Of a stretch of DNA of 64,000 bases, positions 16,197-26,503 are shown piece after piece. A model generated the notes under the pieces. The model was given only the letters and a program-made list of their open reading frames with translations, was not told where the DNA came from and did no database searches. Every line of letters begins with the position of its first letter. Within the stretch, counting starts at the first letter, position 1. Made by a program: the position numbers and the translations under genes. The stretch is from an uncultured Acetatifactor sp. (GTDB taxonomy: Bacteria > Bacillota > Clostridia > Lachnospirales > Lachnospiraceae), in the NCBI GenBank assembly GCA_947625675.1, contig CANQPH010000005.1, forward strand, positions 1 to 64,000. Direction: 5' to 3'.

Positions 16197-18224
16197 TCAT
16201 TCTACCAGCTGCAGATCGTACAGCTTCTTGTACAGTCCGTTTTTGGCCAGCAGCTCCTGATGGGAGCCGGATTCCCGGATCCGTCCGTCATGGAGGACGA
16301 TGATGTTGTCCGCATGCTGGATGGTGGAGAGCCGGTGGGCCACCATGATGGTGGTGCGGCCCTCCATCAGCTTCTCCAGGGCCTGGGTGATTAGGCTCTC
16401 GGTTTCCGTGTCGATATTGGCGGTGGCTTCGTCCAGCACCAGGATGGAAGGCCGATAGGCCAGGGTCCTGGCGAAGGAGATGAGCTGCCGCTGTCCGGCG
16501 GAAAGGGTGCTGCCCCGCTCCGTTACGGGGGCGTCATATCCTTCCGGCAGTTTCTCGATGAAGGTGTCCGCATTCACGGTATGGGCGGCCCGCTTCACGT
16601 CATCCAGGGAGATGCTTTCATTTCCCAAGGAAATGTTGGTCTTGATGTCCCCGGTGAAGAGGAACACGTCCTGCTGCACCTGCCCGATGGCGCCCCGCAG
16701 CACGTCCGTGTCGATGTCCCGGATATTGACCCCGTCAATGAGGATATCTCCCTTCTGAATGTCGAAATAACGTCCGATCAGGTTCAAAATGGAAGTTTTG
16801 CCCGCCCCGGTGGCTCCCACGAAGGCCACCTTTTCCCCGGGACGGATGGTGAAGCTCACGTCTTTTAGAATATAATCCTCTTTTTCATAAGCGAACCATA
16901 CGTGTTTGAACTCGATCCGCCCCTGCATGGGAACGGGTCTGGGGTGGTCTGCGTTCACGATGTCCGGTTTCTCGTCCAGGATGGAGAAAACCTTCTCCGC
17001 GGAGGCCAGGGAGGACTGCAGGGTGCCGAACTGCTCCGCCAGCTCCTGGATGGGCTGGAAAAAGGAGCCGATGTAGGTGATGAAGATGAACAGGGTGCCC
17101 AGGGACAGACCGCTCTTCAGCACGAAAGAGCTTCCGGTGCCGATGACGATGACCATGGCCACCACGGAAAGCATGTAGATGCAGGGCTGGAAGATGGCGA
17201 AGATCATGACCTCCCGCCAGTTGGCGTCGAAAAGTTCTTTGGATTTCTGGTTGAACTGCCTTTCTTTTTCCTCTTCCCTGGCAAAAATCTGAATCAGCCG
17301 CATGCCGGACAGATGCTCTGAAAGGAAGGTGTTGATCTCCGTGATCTTGTTCCGGGTGAGCTGGTAGGCCTTCCTGGAGGTGAAGCGGAAAAAGAAGGTC
17401 AGCACCGCCACGATGGGGAGAAGCAGGAAGGACACCAGGGCCATGGTCACGTTATAGGAGAGCATCACCACCGCATAGCCCAGGATCTTCACCACGTTTT
17501 TGAACAGGGAGACCAGGATGGTGGAAAATAGTTCGTTTACCGCTTCCGTGTCGTTGCTGACCCTCGTCACCAGCTTTCCCACGGGGGTGGTGTTGAAGAA
17601 GTTCAGGGAAAGACTCTGGATGTGGCCAAAGACCTGTTCCCGCATGGTATAGATGATCTTCTGTCCCATTTTCTGCAGCAGCCAGGTGTCCGTCGCATTG
17701 AGGGCGAAGCCCAAAAACAGCATGAGAAGGTAGAGGCCGGAAGCCATCAGAATCCCCCGGAAGTCAAAGCGGCGCAGCTCCTTGAGATCCTCTCTGTCCA
17801 GGAGACGGCAGGAAGCGGTGCCCCAGGAGGCGGTATAGGCTTCTCCCCACTGGGTGCTTAAGGTTTCGTTGTCCAAAGCGGTCTGGGCGGCGGTCAGAGG
17901 ACCGGCCATGTAATAGCGGTCTTCATAAAGCCGGATCTGGTAATAAAGGGTTTCGGGGCTGGCCAGGTCGGTCTCCGTCAGCTCCGGGTAGCTCCGGGTC
18001 AGAGAAAGGACGCCGCCGCCCTTTTCCGGTTCATAGGCCACCGCACCTTCCGCCTCCGCCGCCGTGATTTTGTAGGGCTTGAAGTAACCGTTGATATAAT
18101 CGTCTATGGCGTCGCCGATGATGATGGGGCGGTAGAGCTCCACCACGATGATGAGAAGTACCAGGAAGGAGGCGGCAGCCATGGTCCATTTGTGGGGTTT
18201 CAGATAAGTCAGTAATCTTTTCAT
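16197..18224 (-). CDS. ABC exporter half-transporter with consensus catalytic site
   Basis: A 675-residue ABC transporter with the membrane domain first and ATPase last. Walker A GATGAGKTS is at about 470, the signature is LSAGQRQL at about 573, and Walker B ILVLDEATANID has the catalytic Glu. The stretch between TM1 and TM2 is enlarged by about 90 residues (about 35-130), predicted outside the cell. Its start overlaps the stop of the 599-residue partner by 4 nt, so the two are translationally coupled. The pair fits a heterodimeric multidrug or peptide exporter of the BmrCD/TM287-288 type. Cargo unknown. Confidence 0.9.
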   Translation of the reverse strand: MKRLLTYLKPHKWTMAAASFLVLLIIVVELYRPIIIGDAIDDYINGYFKPYKITAAEAEGAVAYEPEKGGGVLSLTRSYPELTETDLASPETLYYQIRLYEDRYYMAGPLTAAQTALDNETLSTQWGEAYTASWGTASCRLLDREDLKELRRFDFRGILMASGLYLLMLFLGFALNATDTWLLQKMGQKIIYTMREQVFGHIQSLSLNFFNTTPVGKLVTRVSNDTEAVNELFSTILVSLFKNVVKILGYAVVMLSYNVTMALVSFLLLPIVAVLTFFFRFTSRKAYQLTRNKITEINTFLSEHLSGMRLIQIFAREEEKERQFNQKSKELFDANWREVMIFAIFQPCIYMLSVVAMVIVIGTGSSFVLKSGLSLGTLFIFITYIGSFFQPIQELAEQFGTLQSSLASAEKVFSILDEKPDIVNADHPRPVPMQGRIEFKHVWFAYEKEDYILKDVSFTIRPGEKVAFVGATGAGKTSILNLIGRYFDIQKGDILIDGVNIRDIDTDVLRGAIGQVQQDVFLFTGDIKTNISLGNESISLDDVKRAAHTVNADTFIEKLPEGYDAPVTERGSTLSAGQRQLISFARTLAYRPSILVLDEATANIDTETESLITQALEKLMEGRTTIMVAHRLSTIQHADNIIVLHDGRIRESGSHQELLAKNGLYKKLYDLQLVE

Positions 18225-20020
18225 GCCTGGGCACCTCCCTGTATCGCTTCCATGTCTCTTCGGAGAGAAGCCTTCTTTTCTCCGATGGCGGCCTCCAGCT
18301 GCTGCTTTTCAAACATATCCCGGTAGATGCCGCCCAGGGCCATGAGCTCGCTGTGATTGCCCACTTCCCGGGCCTCCCCGTCCTCCAGCACCAGGATGAC
18401 GTCCGCATTCTGGATGGTGGAAATGCGGTGAGCGATGAGGATCGTGGTCTTCCCGGCCCGGTTCTGCTTCAGGTTCTGCAGGATATGCTCTTCCGTGTCC
18501 GTGTCCACGGCGGAGAGGGCGTCGTCCAGGATCAGGATGGGAGCGTCCTTCATCAGGGCCCTGGCGATGGAGCTTCTCTGCTTCTGCCCGCCGGACAGGG
18601 TGACGCCCCGTTCTCCCACGATGGTGTTGTAGCCCTCGGGGAAGGCGATGATGTTGTCATGGATGCAGGCCGCCTTGGCCGCCCGGACGATTTGATCCAT
18701 GTCTTCCTCTTCCATGCCAAAAGCGATGTTGGAACTCAGGGTATCGGAGAACAGGAAGTTGTCCTGGGGCACGTAGGCGATGTTTTCCCGCAGGGTCTTC
18801 AGAGGGATGGTATTGATGTCTCGGCCGTCCAGCAGGATCATACCCGGCTTGGTATTGTAGAGATGGAGCAGGAGGTTCACCAGGGTGGACTTGCCGTTGC
18901 CGGTTCGGCCGATGATGGCCAGGGTGGTTCCGGCGGGCACCTCCAGGTTGATGTCCTTCAGGGTGGGCTCCGTCATGCCGTGATGGAGGAAGGTCAGGTG
19001 GGAGAAGGTGATGTTGCCTTCCAGGGAATCCACGGGTTCCACCTCTTCCCGGTCCAGGATCTCCGGCTTCTCCGCAAAGACCTCCTGGATCCGCTTGATG
19101 GAAGCGCCGCCCTGGGAAAACATATTGATGGCGTTGCCGGCGGCCAGCATGGGCCATACCAGCATGTTGATATACTGATTGAAGGCCACGAAGCGTCCCA
19201 GGGTGATTTCACCGGTCAGGGCCAGATAGCCCCCGTAGATCAGAGTGATCAGGCTGCTGACCCCTATGACCACGTCCAGCAGAGGCATGACGATGGCCTG
19301 CAGGCGGATCACGATGAGATTCTTGTCCATGGTGTTCTGGTTGGCTTTGGCGAAGGCCCGCAGCTGGGCCCGCTCCCGCACGAAGGCCTTGATGACCCGG
19401 ATGCCGGAAAAGCTTTCCTGCACGAAGTCCGTCAGGTCGGAAACCGCATCCTGCCTGGCCCGATATTTGGAATGCATGATCTTGCCGTAGTAAATTTCCC
19501 CCACGCAGATCAGCACCATGGGGATCAGCACCAGCATGGTCAGGGAGAAGTTGACATAATACATCATCTGCACGATGACCATGACCGTCATCACGGAAGC
19601 GTCGAAAATACACATGATGGCGGGGCCGATGGCCATGCGGATGGAATTCAGGTCGCTGGTAAAGCGGGTCATCAGGTCGCCGGTCTTGTGCTCATGATAA
19701 TATTCCACGCTCATTTTTTCCAGGTGCCGGAACATGTCGTTGCGGATCTCCATCTCGATGGTGCGGGAAGCTCCAAAGAGGAAGAAACGCCAGAAGAAGC
19801 GGCCCAGGGACAGCACCAGACCCACCAGCAGGATCTGGATGAGGCAGCGCAGGATATCGTTCCAGCCGAAGGTCTGGGCCGTCAGCCCGTCGGTGACGGT
19901 GCCTGTGATCTTCGGGATCAGCAGATTGGCGAAATCCACGATGAAAAGGGTGAGGATGCCGGCGGCGTATCGGACGCCGTGGCGTTTTATGTACTGGCCG
20001 ATAAACTGAAAGGAATTCAA
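18221..20020 (-). CDS. ABC exporter half-transporter with degenerate ATPase site
   Basis: A 599-residue membrane-ATPase fusion. Six helices precede Walker A GRTGNGKSTLVN (about 370), the canonical signature LSGGQKQR (about 476) and Walker B ILILDDALSAVD (about 495), where the catalytic Glu is replaced by Asp. That substitution, with LSAGQ in the partner, is the pattern expected for one degenerate site in heterodimeric ABC exporters. The start is TTG at 20020, seven bases after GGAGG. A promoter lies upstream at 20067-20095. First gene of a two-gene operon ending at 16197. Confidence 0.9.
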   Translation of the reverse strand: MNSFQFIGQYIKRHGVRYAAGILTLFIVDFANLLIPKITGTVTDGLTAQTFGWNDILRCLIQILLVGLVLSLGRFFWRFFLFGASRTIEMEIRNDMFRHLEKMSVEYYHEHKTGDLMTRFTSDLNSIRMAIGPAIMCIFDASVMTVMVIVQMMYYVNFSLTMLVLIPMVLICVGEIYYGKIMHSKYRARQDAVSDLTDFVQESFSGIRVIKAFVRERAQLRAFAKANQNTMDKNLIVIRLQAIVMPLLDVVIGVSSLITLIYGGYLALTGEITLGRFVAFNQYINMLVWPMLAAGNAINMFSQGGASIKRIQEVFAEKPEILDREEVEPVDSLEGNITFSHLTFLHHGMTEPTLKDINLEVPAGTTLAIIGRTGNGKSTLVNLLLHLYNTKPGMILLDGRDINTIPLKTLRENIAYVPQDNFLFSDTLSSNIAFGMEEEDMDQIVRAAKAACIHDNIIAFPEGYNTIVGERGVTLSGGQKQRSSIARALMKDAPILILDDALSAVDTDTEEHILQNLKQNRAGKTTILIAHRISTIQNADVILVLEDGEAREVGNHSELMALGGIYRDMFEKQQLEAAIGEKKASLRRDMEAIQGGAQA

Positions 20021-20066
20021 GGAAGGACCTCCAATTCGGTGGATAAAATAATTGAGTGCATCCCCT

Positions 20067-20095
20067 ATTTTACCTATTTTTATTGGAAGTTACAA
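20067..20095 (-). promoter_or_regulatory. Promoter of the ABC exporter operon
   Basis: On the minus strand TTGTAA (20090-20095), 17 bp, TAAAAT (20067-20072), about 47 nt before the TTG start codon. The gap 20021-20365 holds this promoter and the opposing one at 20261-20290; nothing else was seen in it. Confidence 0.55.
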
Positions 20096-20260
20096 GATGT
20101 TTTTGAAAAAAGTCGCAAAGGGTTCCGCAAGTCCCCAATGAATGTGTAGGGCCAGCTCTCATCGGCTCCTTGTCAGAGTGCCGAAAATTTCGTCCCCTGT
20201 CCGAAAACCCCGGAAAAGATGCCCAAAAGATGCCGAATTGAGGGGTAAAATTTTATCACG

Positions 20261-20290
20261 TTGCAAAATGAAGGAAGAAGCGGCTATAAT
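20261..20290 (+). promoter_or_regulatory. Promoter of the carbohydrate ABC importer operon
   Basis: TTGCAA (20261-20266) and a consensus TATAAT (20285-20290) with an 18-bp spacer. Its position rules out a start codon at TTG 20261 for the permease and supports the TTG at 20366. Confidence 0.75.
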
Positions 20291-20365
20291 AGAACCGTAA
20301 AGTTTACATCATATTTTTCACAAAAGGGTTTTCACGGAACCACGGAACGGAAGGAGGCGTTTTCC

Positions 20366-21313
20366 TTGAGCGGCAAGGGTAAGAACAAGGTCAGGATCCC
20401 GAAGAAGAAGCAGAGCCTCGGCGTCATCCTGAGAAACAACTGGCAGCTGTATGTGCTGGTGCTGCCGGCGATCCTCTACTTCATTTTCTTCCATTATCTG
20501 CCATTATACGGGATCCAGATCGCCTTTAAGGATTATAAGGCGGTGCTCGGGATCCAGGGGAGCGAATGGGTAGGGTTAAAGCACTTTAAGGCATTTTTTA
20601 ATGCTTACTATTTCAGAAGGCTTTTGACAAATACATTCCTTTTAAATGTGTATTATCTCTTATGGAGCTTTCCGGTCCCGCTGATCCTGGCGATTCTTTT
20701 AAATCAGATCAGGGGCGAGAGGAAAAAGCGGTTCATCCAGACCAGCATCTATGTGCCGTACTTCATTTCCACCGTGGTGCTGGCCGGTATGCTTTACATC
20801 TTCCTTTCCCCGACCAGCGGGATTTTAAATTTCGCAAGGGCGGCCCTGGGGCTGAAGGCCATCGATTTCATGTCGAATGCCGGTGCGTTCCGAAGCATCT
20901 ATATCATATCGGGGATCTGGCAGTCTGCCGGTTATGGCACGATCCTCTACATAGCGACGTTAGCAGGGATCGATCTGTCGCTCTATGAGGCGGCGGAGAT
21001 CGACGGTGCGAGCATCTGGCAGAAGATCCGTTATATCGACCTGCCGAGCCTGGTTCCGACGGCGATGATGGTGTTCATCCTGGACTGCGGCAAGATGCTT
21101 TCCAGCGATACGAACAAGGCGCTCGTCATGCAGACACCCGGCAACATCCCGACCTCCGATATCATCGGCGTATATGTTTACAACGTAGGTCTCGGAAGCG
21201 GGCAGTTCTCCTATACGGCGGCGATCGGTCTGTTTGTAAATATCATCAATTTCATACTGATCATCACGGTCAACAAGCTGTCTCAGAAGACGACGGATGT
21301 CGGCCTGTTCTGA
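20366..21313 (+). CDS. Carbohydrate ABC transporter permease (LplB type)
   Basis: A 315-residue inner-membrane permease with about six helices. The cytoplasmic coupling loop EAAEIDGASIWQKIRYIDLPSL is the EAA motif that docks the ATPase. The start is read as TTG 20366, eight bases after GGAGG; the open frame extends upstream, but only into the promoter. It belongs to the type I sugar importer group (LplB/YteP-like) that serves poly- and oligosaccharides in Firmicutes. The ATPase is not encoded nearby, as usual for systems sharing one MsmK-type ATPase. Partner genes follow at 21341 and 22336. Confidence 0.9.
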   Translation: MSGKGKNKVRIPKKKQSLGVILRNNWQLYVLVLPAILYFIFFHYLPLYGIQIAFKDYKAVLGIQGSEWVGLKHFKAFFNAYYFRRLLTNTFLLNVYYLLWSFPVPLILAILLNQIRGERKKRFIQTSIYVPYFISTVVLAGMLYIFLSPTSGILNFARAALGLKAIDFMSNAGAFRSIYIISGIWQSAGYGTILYIATLAGIDLSLYEAAEIDGASIWQKIRYIDLPSLVPTAMMVFILDCGKMLSSDTNKALVMQTPGNIPTSDIIGVYVYNVGLGSGQFSYTAAIGLFVNIINFILIITVNKLSQKTTDVGLF

Positions 21314-21340
21314 CGGGGAGAAGGAAAGGAGAGACTTGAT

Positions 21341-22258
21341 ATGGGCAAAATAAGCAAGAAACAAATGAGCCTGAGCAACCGCATTTTCTACATATTCAAT
21401 ACGGTGTTCTGGATCCTGGTCATGCTGATCATCCTGTATCCGCTGTACCTCGTGTGCATCGCATCCGTATCCGATCCCGATGCGATCGTGCGGGGCGAGG
21501 TGATCTGGCATCCGGTGGATTTCTCCTTGATCGGTTATAAGGCGGTGTTTAAATATAAGGAGCTGTGGTCTTCCTATGTAAACTCCATCTTCTATACTTT
21601 TACCGGCGTGGTGATCAGCATTGTCGTAACGCTGGCCGGGGCCTATTCCCTGTCCAGACCGAAATTTTTCGGCAAGGCGGTCATCAACATGTTTTTCGTG
21701 TTCACCATGTTTTTCGGGGGCGGCCTGATCCCGACCTTCCTGGTGATGCGTGATCTGCATCTTTACAATACCAGGTGGGTGGTCATCCTGATGGGCTGCG
21801 TCAGCGTCTGGAACCTGATGGTGGCGAGAACCTATATCCAGAACAGCATCCCGGACGATCTGTACGAAGCGGCCATGCTGGACGGCGCTTCCCATTTCCA
21901 ATATTTCGGGAAGGTGGTTGTACCGCTCAGCAAGACGATCATAGCGGTGCTGGCGGTGTATTACGGCGTGGCGAAGTGGAATGACTATTTCACGGGTCTC
22001 GTCTATTTAAGAGATAGGAAGCTGTATCCGTTGCAGACGATCCTCCGTGAGATCCTGGCGACGCTGCAGGTGGATAAAACGGGCGATTTCATGATGTCCA
22101 TGGCGGAGAATTCGGCTTCCATGCAGGAGGCGATACGGATCGCCAACGTATCCAAATACTGCATTATCGTTGTGGCGACCGGCCCCGTGGTGCTCCTGTA
22201 TGCGTTCATGCAGAAGTATTTTGAAAAGGGCGTCATGATCGGCTCCCTGAAGGGCTGA
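21341..22258 (+). CDS. Carbohydrate ABC transporter permease (LplC/YtcP type)
   Basis: A 305-residue second permease with six helices and EAA loop [22 protein letters not shown]. The ending [14 protein letters not shown] is the near-invariant C-terminus of the YtcP/LplC group. GGAAAGGAG precedes the ATG. It lies 27 nt after the first permease and would form the membrane channel with it. Predicted role: import of an oligosaccharide delivered by the lipoprotein encoded next. Confidence 0.93.
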   Translation: MGKISKKQMSLSNRIFYIFNTVFWILVMLIILYPLYLVCIASVSDPDAIVRGEVIWHPVDFSLIGYKAVFKYKELWSSYVNSIFYTFTGVVISIVVTLAGAYSLSRPKFFGKAVINMFFVFTMFFGGGLIPTFLVMRDLHLYNTRWVVILMGCVSVWNLMVARTYIQNSIPDDLYEAAMLDGASHFQYFGKVVVPLSKTIIAVLAVYYGVAKWNDYFTGLVYLRDRKLYPLQTILREILATLQVDKTGDFMMSMAENSASMQEAIRIANVSKYCIIVVATGPVVLLYAFMQKYFEKGVMIGSLKG

Positions 22259-22335
22259 TGCGGAGAGCCTGCACTTTAACGGAATTTCGACACGAAAGTG
22301 TGGAAATAAATGAAATTTTAAAGGAGGAACCTTAC

Positions 22336-23994
22336 ATGAAAAAGAAGTTACTCGCACTGTTTCTGACCGCTGCAATGACTGTGGCGTGTCTGGCGGGCTG
22401 CGGCGGCAATGACGGCGGAAGCAGCACCGAACAGGGGAATGCCGGAGCATCCAATGCGGCCGGTACGGAGAATGCGGCCGGAGGGGCCGATGACGGCGGC
22501 GCTGCCGCTGACAGCAATTTCAATGAGACCGGTTATCCGATCGTCAACGAGCCGATCACCCTGAAGGTCATGATCGCGATCCGCGATGTGGATTCCCTGA
22601 TCGATTTTGCGGACATGCCCGGCGTACAGCGTCTGGAGGAGGAGACCGGGATCCATGTGGAATGGGAAGTGATCAAAGGCTCTGACTGGGATACCAAGGT
22701 CAATCTGGCATTTGCTTCCAATGAATATCCTGATGTCATTATCGCACCTAACAGCGGACTGGATGATGAAGAGTACGGCGTAACCCAGGGGATCATCATT
22801 CCACTGGACGATCTGATCGACCAATATATGCCGAACTACACTTCGAGAAGAGATGCCGAGGATGACGACCCGACCGTCAGCCTGGTGGCTTCCGATGGGC
22901 AGATCTATTCCGTCGGCTATCTGGTAGGCCAGAATATCAATACCAACCAGCATTATTTCATCAATCAGGACTGGCTGACCGAGCTGAATTTGGAGACGCC
23001 TGCCAATATCGATGAGCTGACAGAGGTGCTGCGCCAGTTCAAGACGGCCCATCCGGACGGGGTTCCGCTGGAGATGGGACTTGATACCGGATTCTATGGG
23101 ATTCGTTATATCCTCCCTCTGTTCGGGCTGCCCTGTGATCCCGACAAGTGGATTTACATTGACGACAACAAGCAGGTACAGTTCCTTCCGATGCAGGAGA
23201 ATTTCAGAAAGTGCATGGAATGGCTGCATACACTGTATGACGAAGGGCTGGTGGATCCCGAAGTGCTCTCTCAGGATCTGAACACCATTGAAACCAAGCT
23301 GAAGGAAGGCAATGTGGGCTTCTTCCCTGCATGGAGACTTCTCGCCATGGGCTTTGACGACGGCGTGGCCAAGAATTCCGTGCTCTGGATGCCCGACAGC
23401 AGCGCAAGCCTCTACCGTTATCTGGAGCTGGCGAAACCCGGCGCATTTGTGACCTGCACCAATGAGAATGTGCCTGCGACCATGCGCTGGCTGGATGCCA
23501 TGCTGGAAACGGAGATGATGTTCTCCCTGTACTACGGAGAAGAGGGAACCGGCGACCAGCATACCGGCTGGGAGTACAACGCCGAGAACGGCAAGATCGA
23601 CTCCACCAACGATGGTTCCGTGGAAGTGAAGAACTATATCGACTGCAATACCATGTTCTTCGGCCCCGGCAAATATCTCTCCGAAGTGTTCAACATGCCG
23701 GAGCAGAGGCTGGAGAAAACGGATTACAGCCTGAAATATGATGCGGCGGGCGTGATCCAGAAGTATTCCGACGATTATCTGGATATGGTTCCGCTGACCT
23801 CCGAACAGCTACAGACCATCACTCTGAAGGAGACCGATATCCAGAATGCCGTGATCGAGAGCCTGACGCCGTTTATCACGGACGGCGTGACGGACGAGAG
23901 TTGGAACGCATTCGTGTCCAAGTTCGACGGCATGGATATCGAGGGCTATGTGAAGATGTATCAGGATGCTCTTGATACAATGACTCTTGACTGA
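22336..23994 (+). CDS. Extracellular solute-binding lipoprotein of the sugar importer
   Basis: A 552-residue lipoprotein: signal [20 protein letters not shown] with lipobox LAGC, then a low-complexity Gly/Ala/Asn tether and a large type-1 solute-binding fold. Residues such as [20 protein letters not shown] and SNEYPDVII match the LplA/YtcQ-like group for oligosaccharides. The start at 22336 follows AAAGGAGGAA; the longer frame lacks a ribosome binding site. It captures the sugar outside and passes it to the two permeases. The ligand is likely a plant-type oligosaccharide, judged only from the GH115/GH2 neighbours. Confidence 0.93.
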   Translation: MKKKLLALFLTAAMTVACLAGCGGNDGGSSTEQGNAGASNAAGTENAAGGADDGGAAADSNFNETGYPIVNEPITLKVMIAIRDVDSLIDFADMPGVQRLEEETGIHVEWEVIKGSDWDTKVNLAFASNEYPDVIIAPNSGLDDEEYGVTQGIIIPLDDLIDQYMPNYTSRRDAEDDDPTVSLVASDGQIYSVGYLVGQNINTNQHYFINQDWLTELNLETPANIDELTEVLRQFKTAHPDGVPLEMGLDTGFYGIRYILPLFGLPCDPDKWIYIDDNKQVQFLPMQENFRKCMEWLHTLYDEGLVDPEVLSQDLNTIETKLKEGNVGFFPAWRLLAMGFDDGVAKNSVLWMPDSSASLYRYLELAKPGAFVTCTNENVPATMRWLDAMLETEMMFSLYYGEEGTGDQHTGWEYNAENGKIDSTNDGSVEVKNYIDCNTMFFGPGKYLSEVFNMPEQRLEKTDYSLKYDAAGVIQKYSDDYLDMVPLTSEQLQTITLKETDIQNAVIESLTPFITDGVTDESWNAFVSKFDGMDIEGYVKMYQDALDTMTLD

Positions 23995-24110
23995 CGGATG
24001 CATTTGCTTTATGATAATGAATAAGAAAGGCGTCTGCCTGGTAAGAACGGATCGATTTTAAACGCACGGGGAATCAGAGCGTTCCCCGACGTACACAGCG
24101 ATTGATGGAT

Positions 24111-24141
24111 GGCACTGTCGGCGCTTTTTGCCGACGGTGCC
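24111..24141 (+). terminator. Hairpin after the solute-binding protein gene
   Basis: GGCAC and GTCGGC pair with GCCGAC and GTGCC around a T-rich loop. Only a short T run (CATTTT) follows. The 235-nt space 23995-24229 also holds a small GGGGAA/TTCCCC hairpin. This arrangement could keep importer mRNA high and regulator mRNA low. Confidence 0.55.
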
Positions 24142-24229
24142 GTCTGCATTTTAGCGTCGGGATTTGTGCTGTCGCAGAAAGTCCCTTTGAGTCAAATGCC
24201 GCCTGATCGGTGGCAGAATGTGAGGAAAC

Positions 24230-26434
24230 ATGGGAAAGTGGATAAAGGAACTGAAAAGGCCCAGCGTGTTCTATTATATTTTTACGTTCAGCGCACTCGT
24301 GATCCTGATCATCGCTGTTATGGGGATCTATCTTTATCAGTTTTATTATCGGACGATCTATGCCGATTTCCGGAGCGCCAACAGCGAACATCTGCAGACG
24401 ATGGAAAACCGTCATGAGAACGATATGCAGATCATGAGCGACATCGTGTATCAGATGGGAATTGCGGACGAGGTGACGGCCTTTTTCCTGGAAAAAGATC
24501 CTCAAAAGGCGATCCGGTTGGAAGATCAGTTGCATCAGTATATGTCAGTGAGCCAGTCCTTCATGTTGCTGCTTTACAGTTATCATCTGGACTCCTATCT
24601 CTATTCCGATACGACGTCGGTCAGAAGGGACAGCTTTTTTGCAAACTGTGTTCTGGAAAAGGTGGACCCAGAAACGTTCCGCACGGATTTTGAAACGCAG
24701 GATAAGCAGCTGCGCATCTATCCGGAACAGAGCGTTTCCGGGCGCTGGATCAGACGGTATGTTCCCGGCGTCAGAGTCGTGCTGTACATGCAGGCGATCG
24801 CTCCGGAATTTGAGGAAACCATGCTTTTCTTCGTGCCGGATTCCTATTATGACGAATTGATGGAGGGAGAGGCGGCGGAGCGGCGCACCGATTATATCGT
24901 ATACGGCGGTCAGGTCATCGTATCCAGAGGGGAGCAGGCGGCGCCGGAGACGGAAGAGGCGGTCGTTTCCCTGCTGGCGGATTCGCTGGAACAGCGGTGC
25001 GTGGAGATCGGAGGGGAGTCCTGCCTGCTGACGGCAGAAAAAGGGGAAAGCGGACTGATCTACTGCACCCTGCAGCCGCTGGATATTTTTCATGACAAGA
25101 TCTTTACGGAGCAGTGGGGGATCATTGCGCTCCTGCTTCTGTGCGCATTCCCGGCGGGGCTGGTCATTACGGCGCTCTCCAGACGGCTCACGGACAGAGT
25201 GCGGCGGATCAACGGGATCCTGAACGCCGGGGAGGAGGTCAGCTATAATCTGGGAGACATCGAAAGCGGCATTCAGACGCTTTTGGCGTCCAACGAGCAG
25301 AAGGAGCTGGAGAGCAGGCAGCTCAAGAAGACCCGCTTCGTGCGGAATTTTGTGAGGAATGACTTCGAGGACGCAGAAAGCGCAGAGAAGGCGGCGTCCG
25401 ACGCACAGATCGGGGTGAAGGGCAGAGTCTATCTCGTCACGCTTCTCGGCGGCAGAGGGGACAGTAACGAAGATCAGGCCCATGCGCAGATGCTGAACAT
25501 CATCGCGCAGAGCGCACATCTGGACGGCTACGGTGTCCGCCTCGTGGTGACGGGGCAGAGCCTTTTCCTCCTGTTCGCGGACCGGAGGGAGCTTTTGGAG
25601 GAGGTGCTGGGACGCATTTTCACCGTGGGAAGGGAATGCTATGAGAATTTCGTTATGGCGGCCAGCAATTACCATACGCTGCTGACGGAAGGGTCGGCGG
25701 CGTATCTGGAAGCGGACACGGCCTTTGACAACCGATTCCTGCAGGACAACAACAAGATCATCCGTTTCAGCGAGGTCTCCGCTGCGGAGCCAGCGGCGGT
25801 GCTTTCGGAGGCGCATCTTCAGAATCTCCGCTATGCGCTGAAGAACAGGGACAAGGAAGCGGTCAGGCGTTCCATCGAGGAAATCTGTATGAAAATGACG
25901 AAGGAAAGCCCCTCCCTATTTACCTTCCGTATGCTTTATAACGATATCATCCATGTGCTGATCGCCGAATGGAAGGGGGACAGCGCCGAGGTGACGGGGC
26001 TTTATAATGTGTTCGCACTGTCACAGTGCCTGACGGTACAGGATTTCAATGACCTGCTCTATGAGGCGTGCAGCAGCATCATCGACAGCCGCCCGCAGGA
26101 GCGTCTGGAGGAGACGGATGTGGTCAGGAGGGCGATGCGGTATATGCAGGAGCATTTCTCCGATCCGAATCTGACGATCAGCGCGCTGGCGGAGGAGCTT
26201 GGAGTCAGTTCGGTCACGCTGGCGGTGATCTTCCGGAACGAGCTGGGAGTGCGCCCCTCCGATTACCTGGCGAATTTAAGGATGGAGCAGGCCAGAGAAC
26301 TTCTGGTGAACACTGACATGCTGATCCGGGAGATCGGCCGCATGGTGGGCTACGAGGACGATCACGTCTTCACGAGGAGGTTCAAGAAATACACCGGGAA
26401 GACGCCGGGGCAGTACCGTGAGGAGAAGAGCTGA
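24230..26434 (+). CDS. Membrane-bound AraC/YesN-type regulator
   Basis: A 734-residue one-component sensor. TM1 is at about residues 13-37, followed by an extracellular sensing region of about 250 residues, TM2 at about 297-320 (WGIIALLLLCAFPAGLVITA), and a cytoplasmic middle region. The C-terminal AraC helix-turn-helix pair is at about 635-734 (LTISALAEELGVSSVTLAVI and IREIGRMVGYEDDHVFTRRF, then KKYTGKTPGQYR). This is the architecture of regulators that sit beside LplABC-type importers and polysaccharide genes. It probably senses the extracellular sugar or the loaded binding protein and activates this cluster. TGAGGAAAC precedes the ATG. Confidence 0.9.
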   Translation: MGKWIKELKRPSVFYYIFTFSALVILIIAVMGIYLYQFYYRTIYADFRSANSEHLQTMENRHENDMQIMSDIVYQMGIADEVTAFFLEKDPQKAIRLEDQLHQYMSVSQSFMLLLYSYHLDSYLYSDTTSVRRDSFFANCVLEKVDPETFRTDFETQDKQLRIYPEQSVSGRWIRRYVPGVRVVLYMQAIAPEFEETMLFFVPDSYYDELMEGEAAERRTDYIVYGGQVIVSRGEQAAPETEEAVVSLLADSLEQRCVEIGGESCLLTAEKGESGLIYCTLQPLDIFHDKIFTEQWGIIALLLLCAFPAGLVITALSRRLTDRVRRINGILNAGEEVSYNLGDIESGIQTLLASNEQKELESRQLKKTRFVRNFVRNDFEDAESAEKAASDAQIGVKGRVYLVTLLGGRGDSNEDQAHAQMLNIIAQSAHLDGYGVRLVVTGQSLFLLFADRRELLEEVLGRIFTVGRECYENFVMAASNYHTLLTEGSAAYLEADTAFDNRFLQDNNKIIRFSEVSAAEPAAVLSEAHLQNLRYALKNRDKEAVRRSIEEICMKMTKESPSLFTFRMLYNDIIHVLIAEWKGDSAEVTGLYNVFALSQCLTVQDFNDLLYEACSSIIDSRPQERLEETDVVRRAMRYMQEHFSDPNLTISALAEELGVSSVTLAVIFRNELGVRPSDYLANLRMEQARELLVNTDMLIREIGRMVGYEDDHVFTRRFKKYTGKTPGQYREEKS

Positions 26435-26503
26435 GGCGAGGGGAAAGGACATTGCCCCGTGAAAAGTAACTGCAAACGGGAGGAAGGAGCCGGGAGGACA
26501 ATG

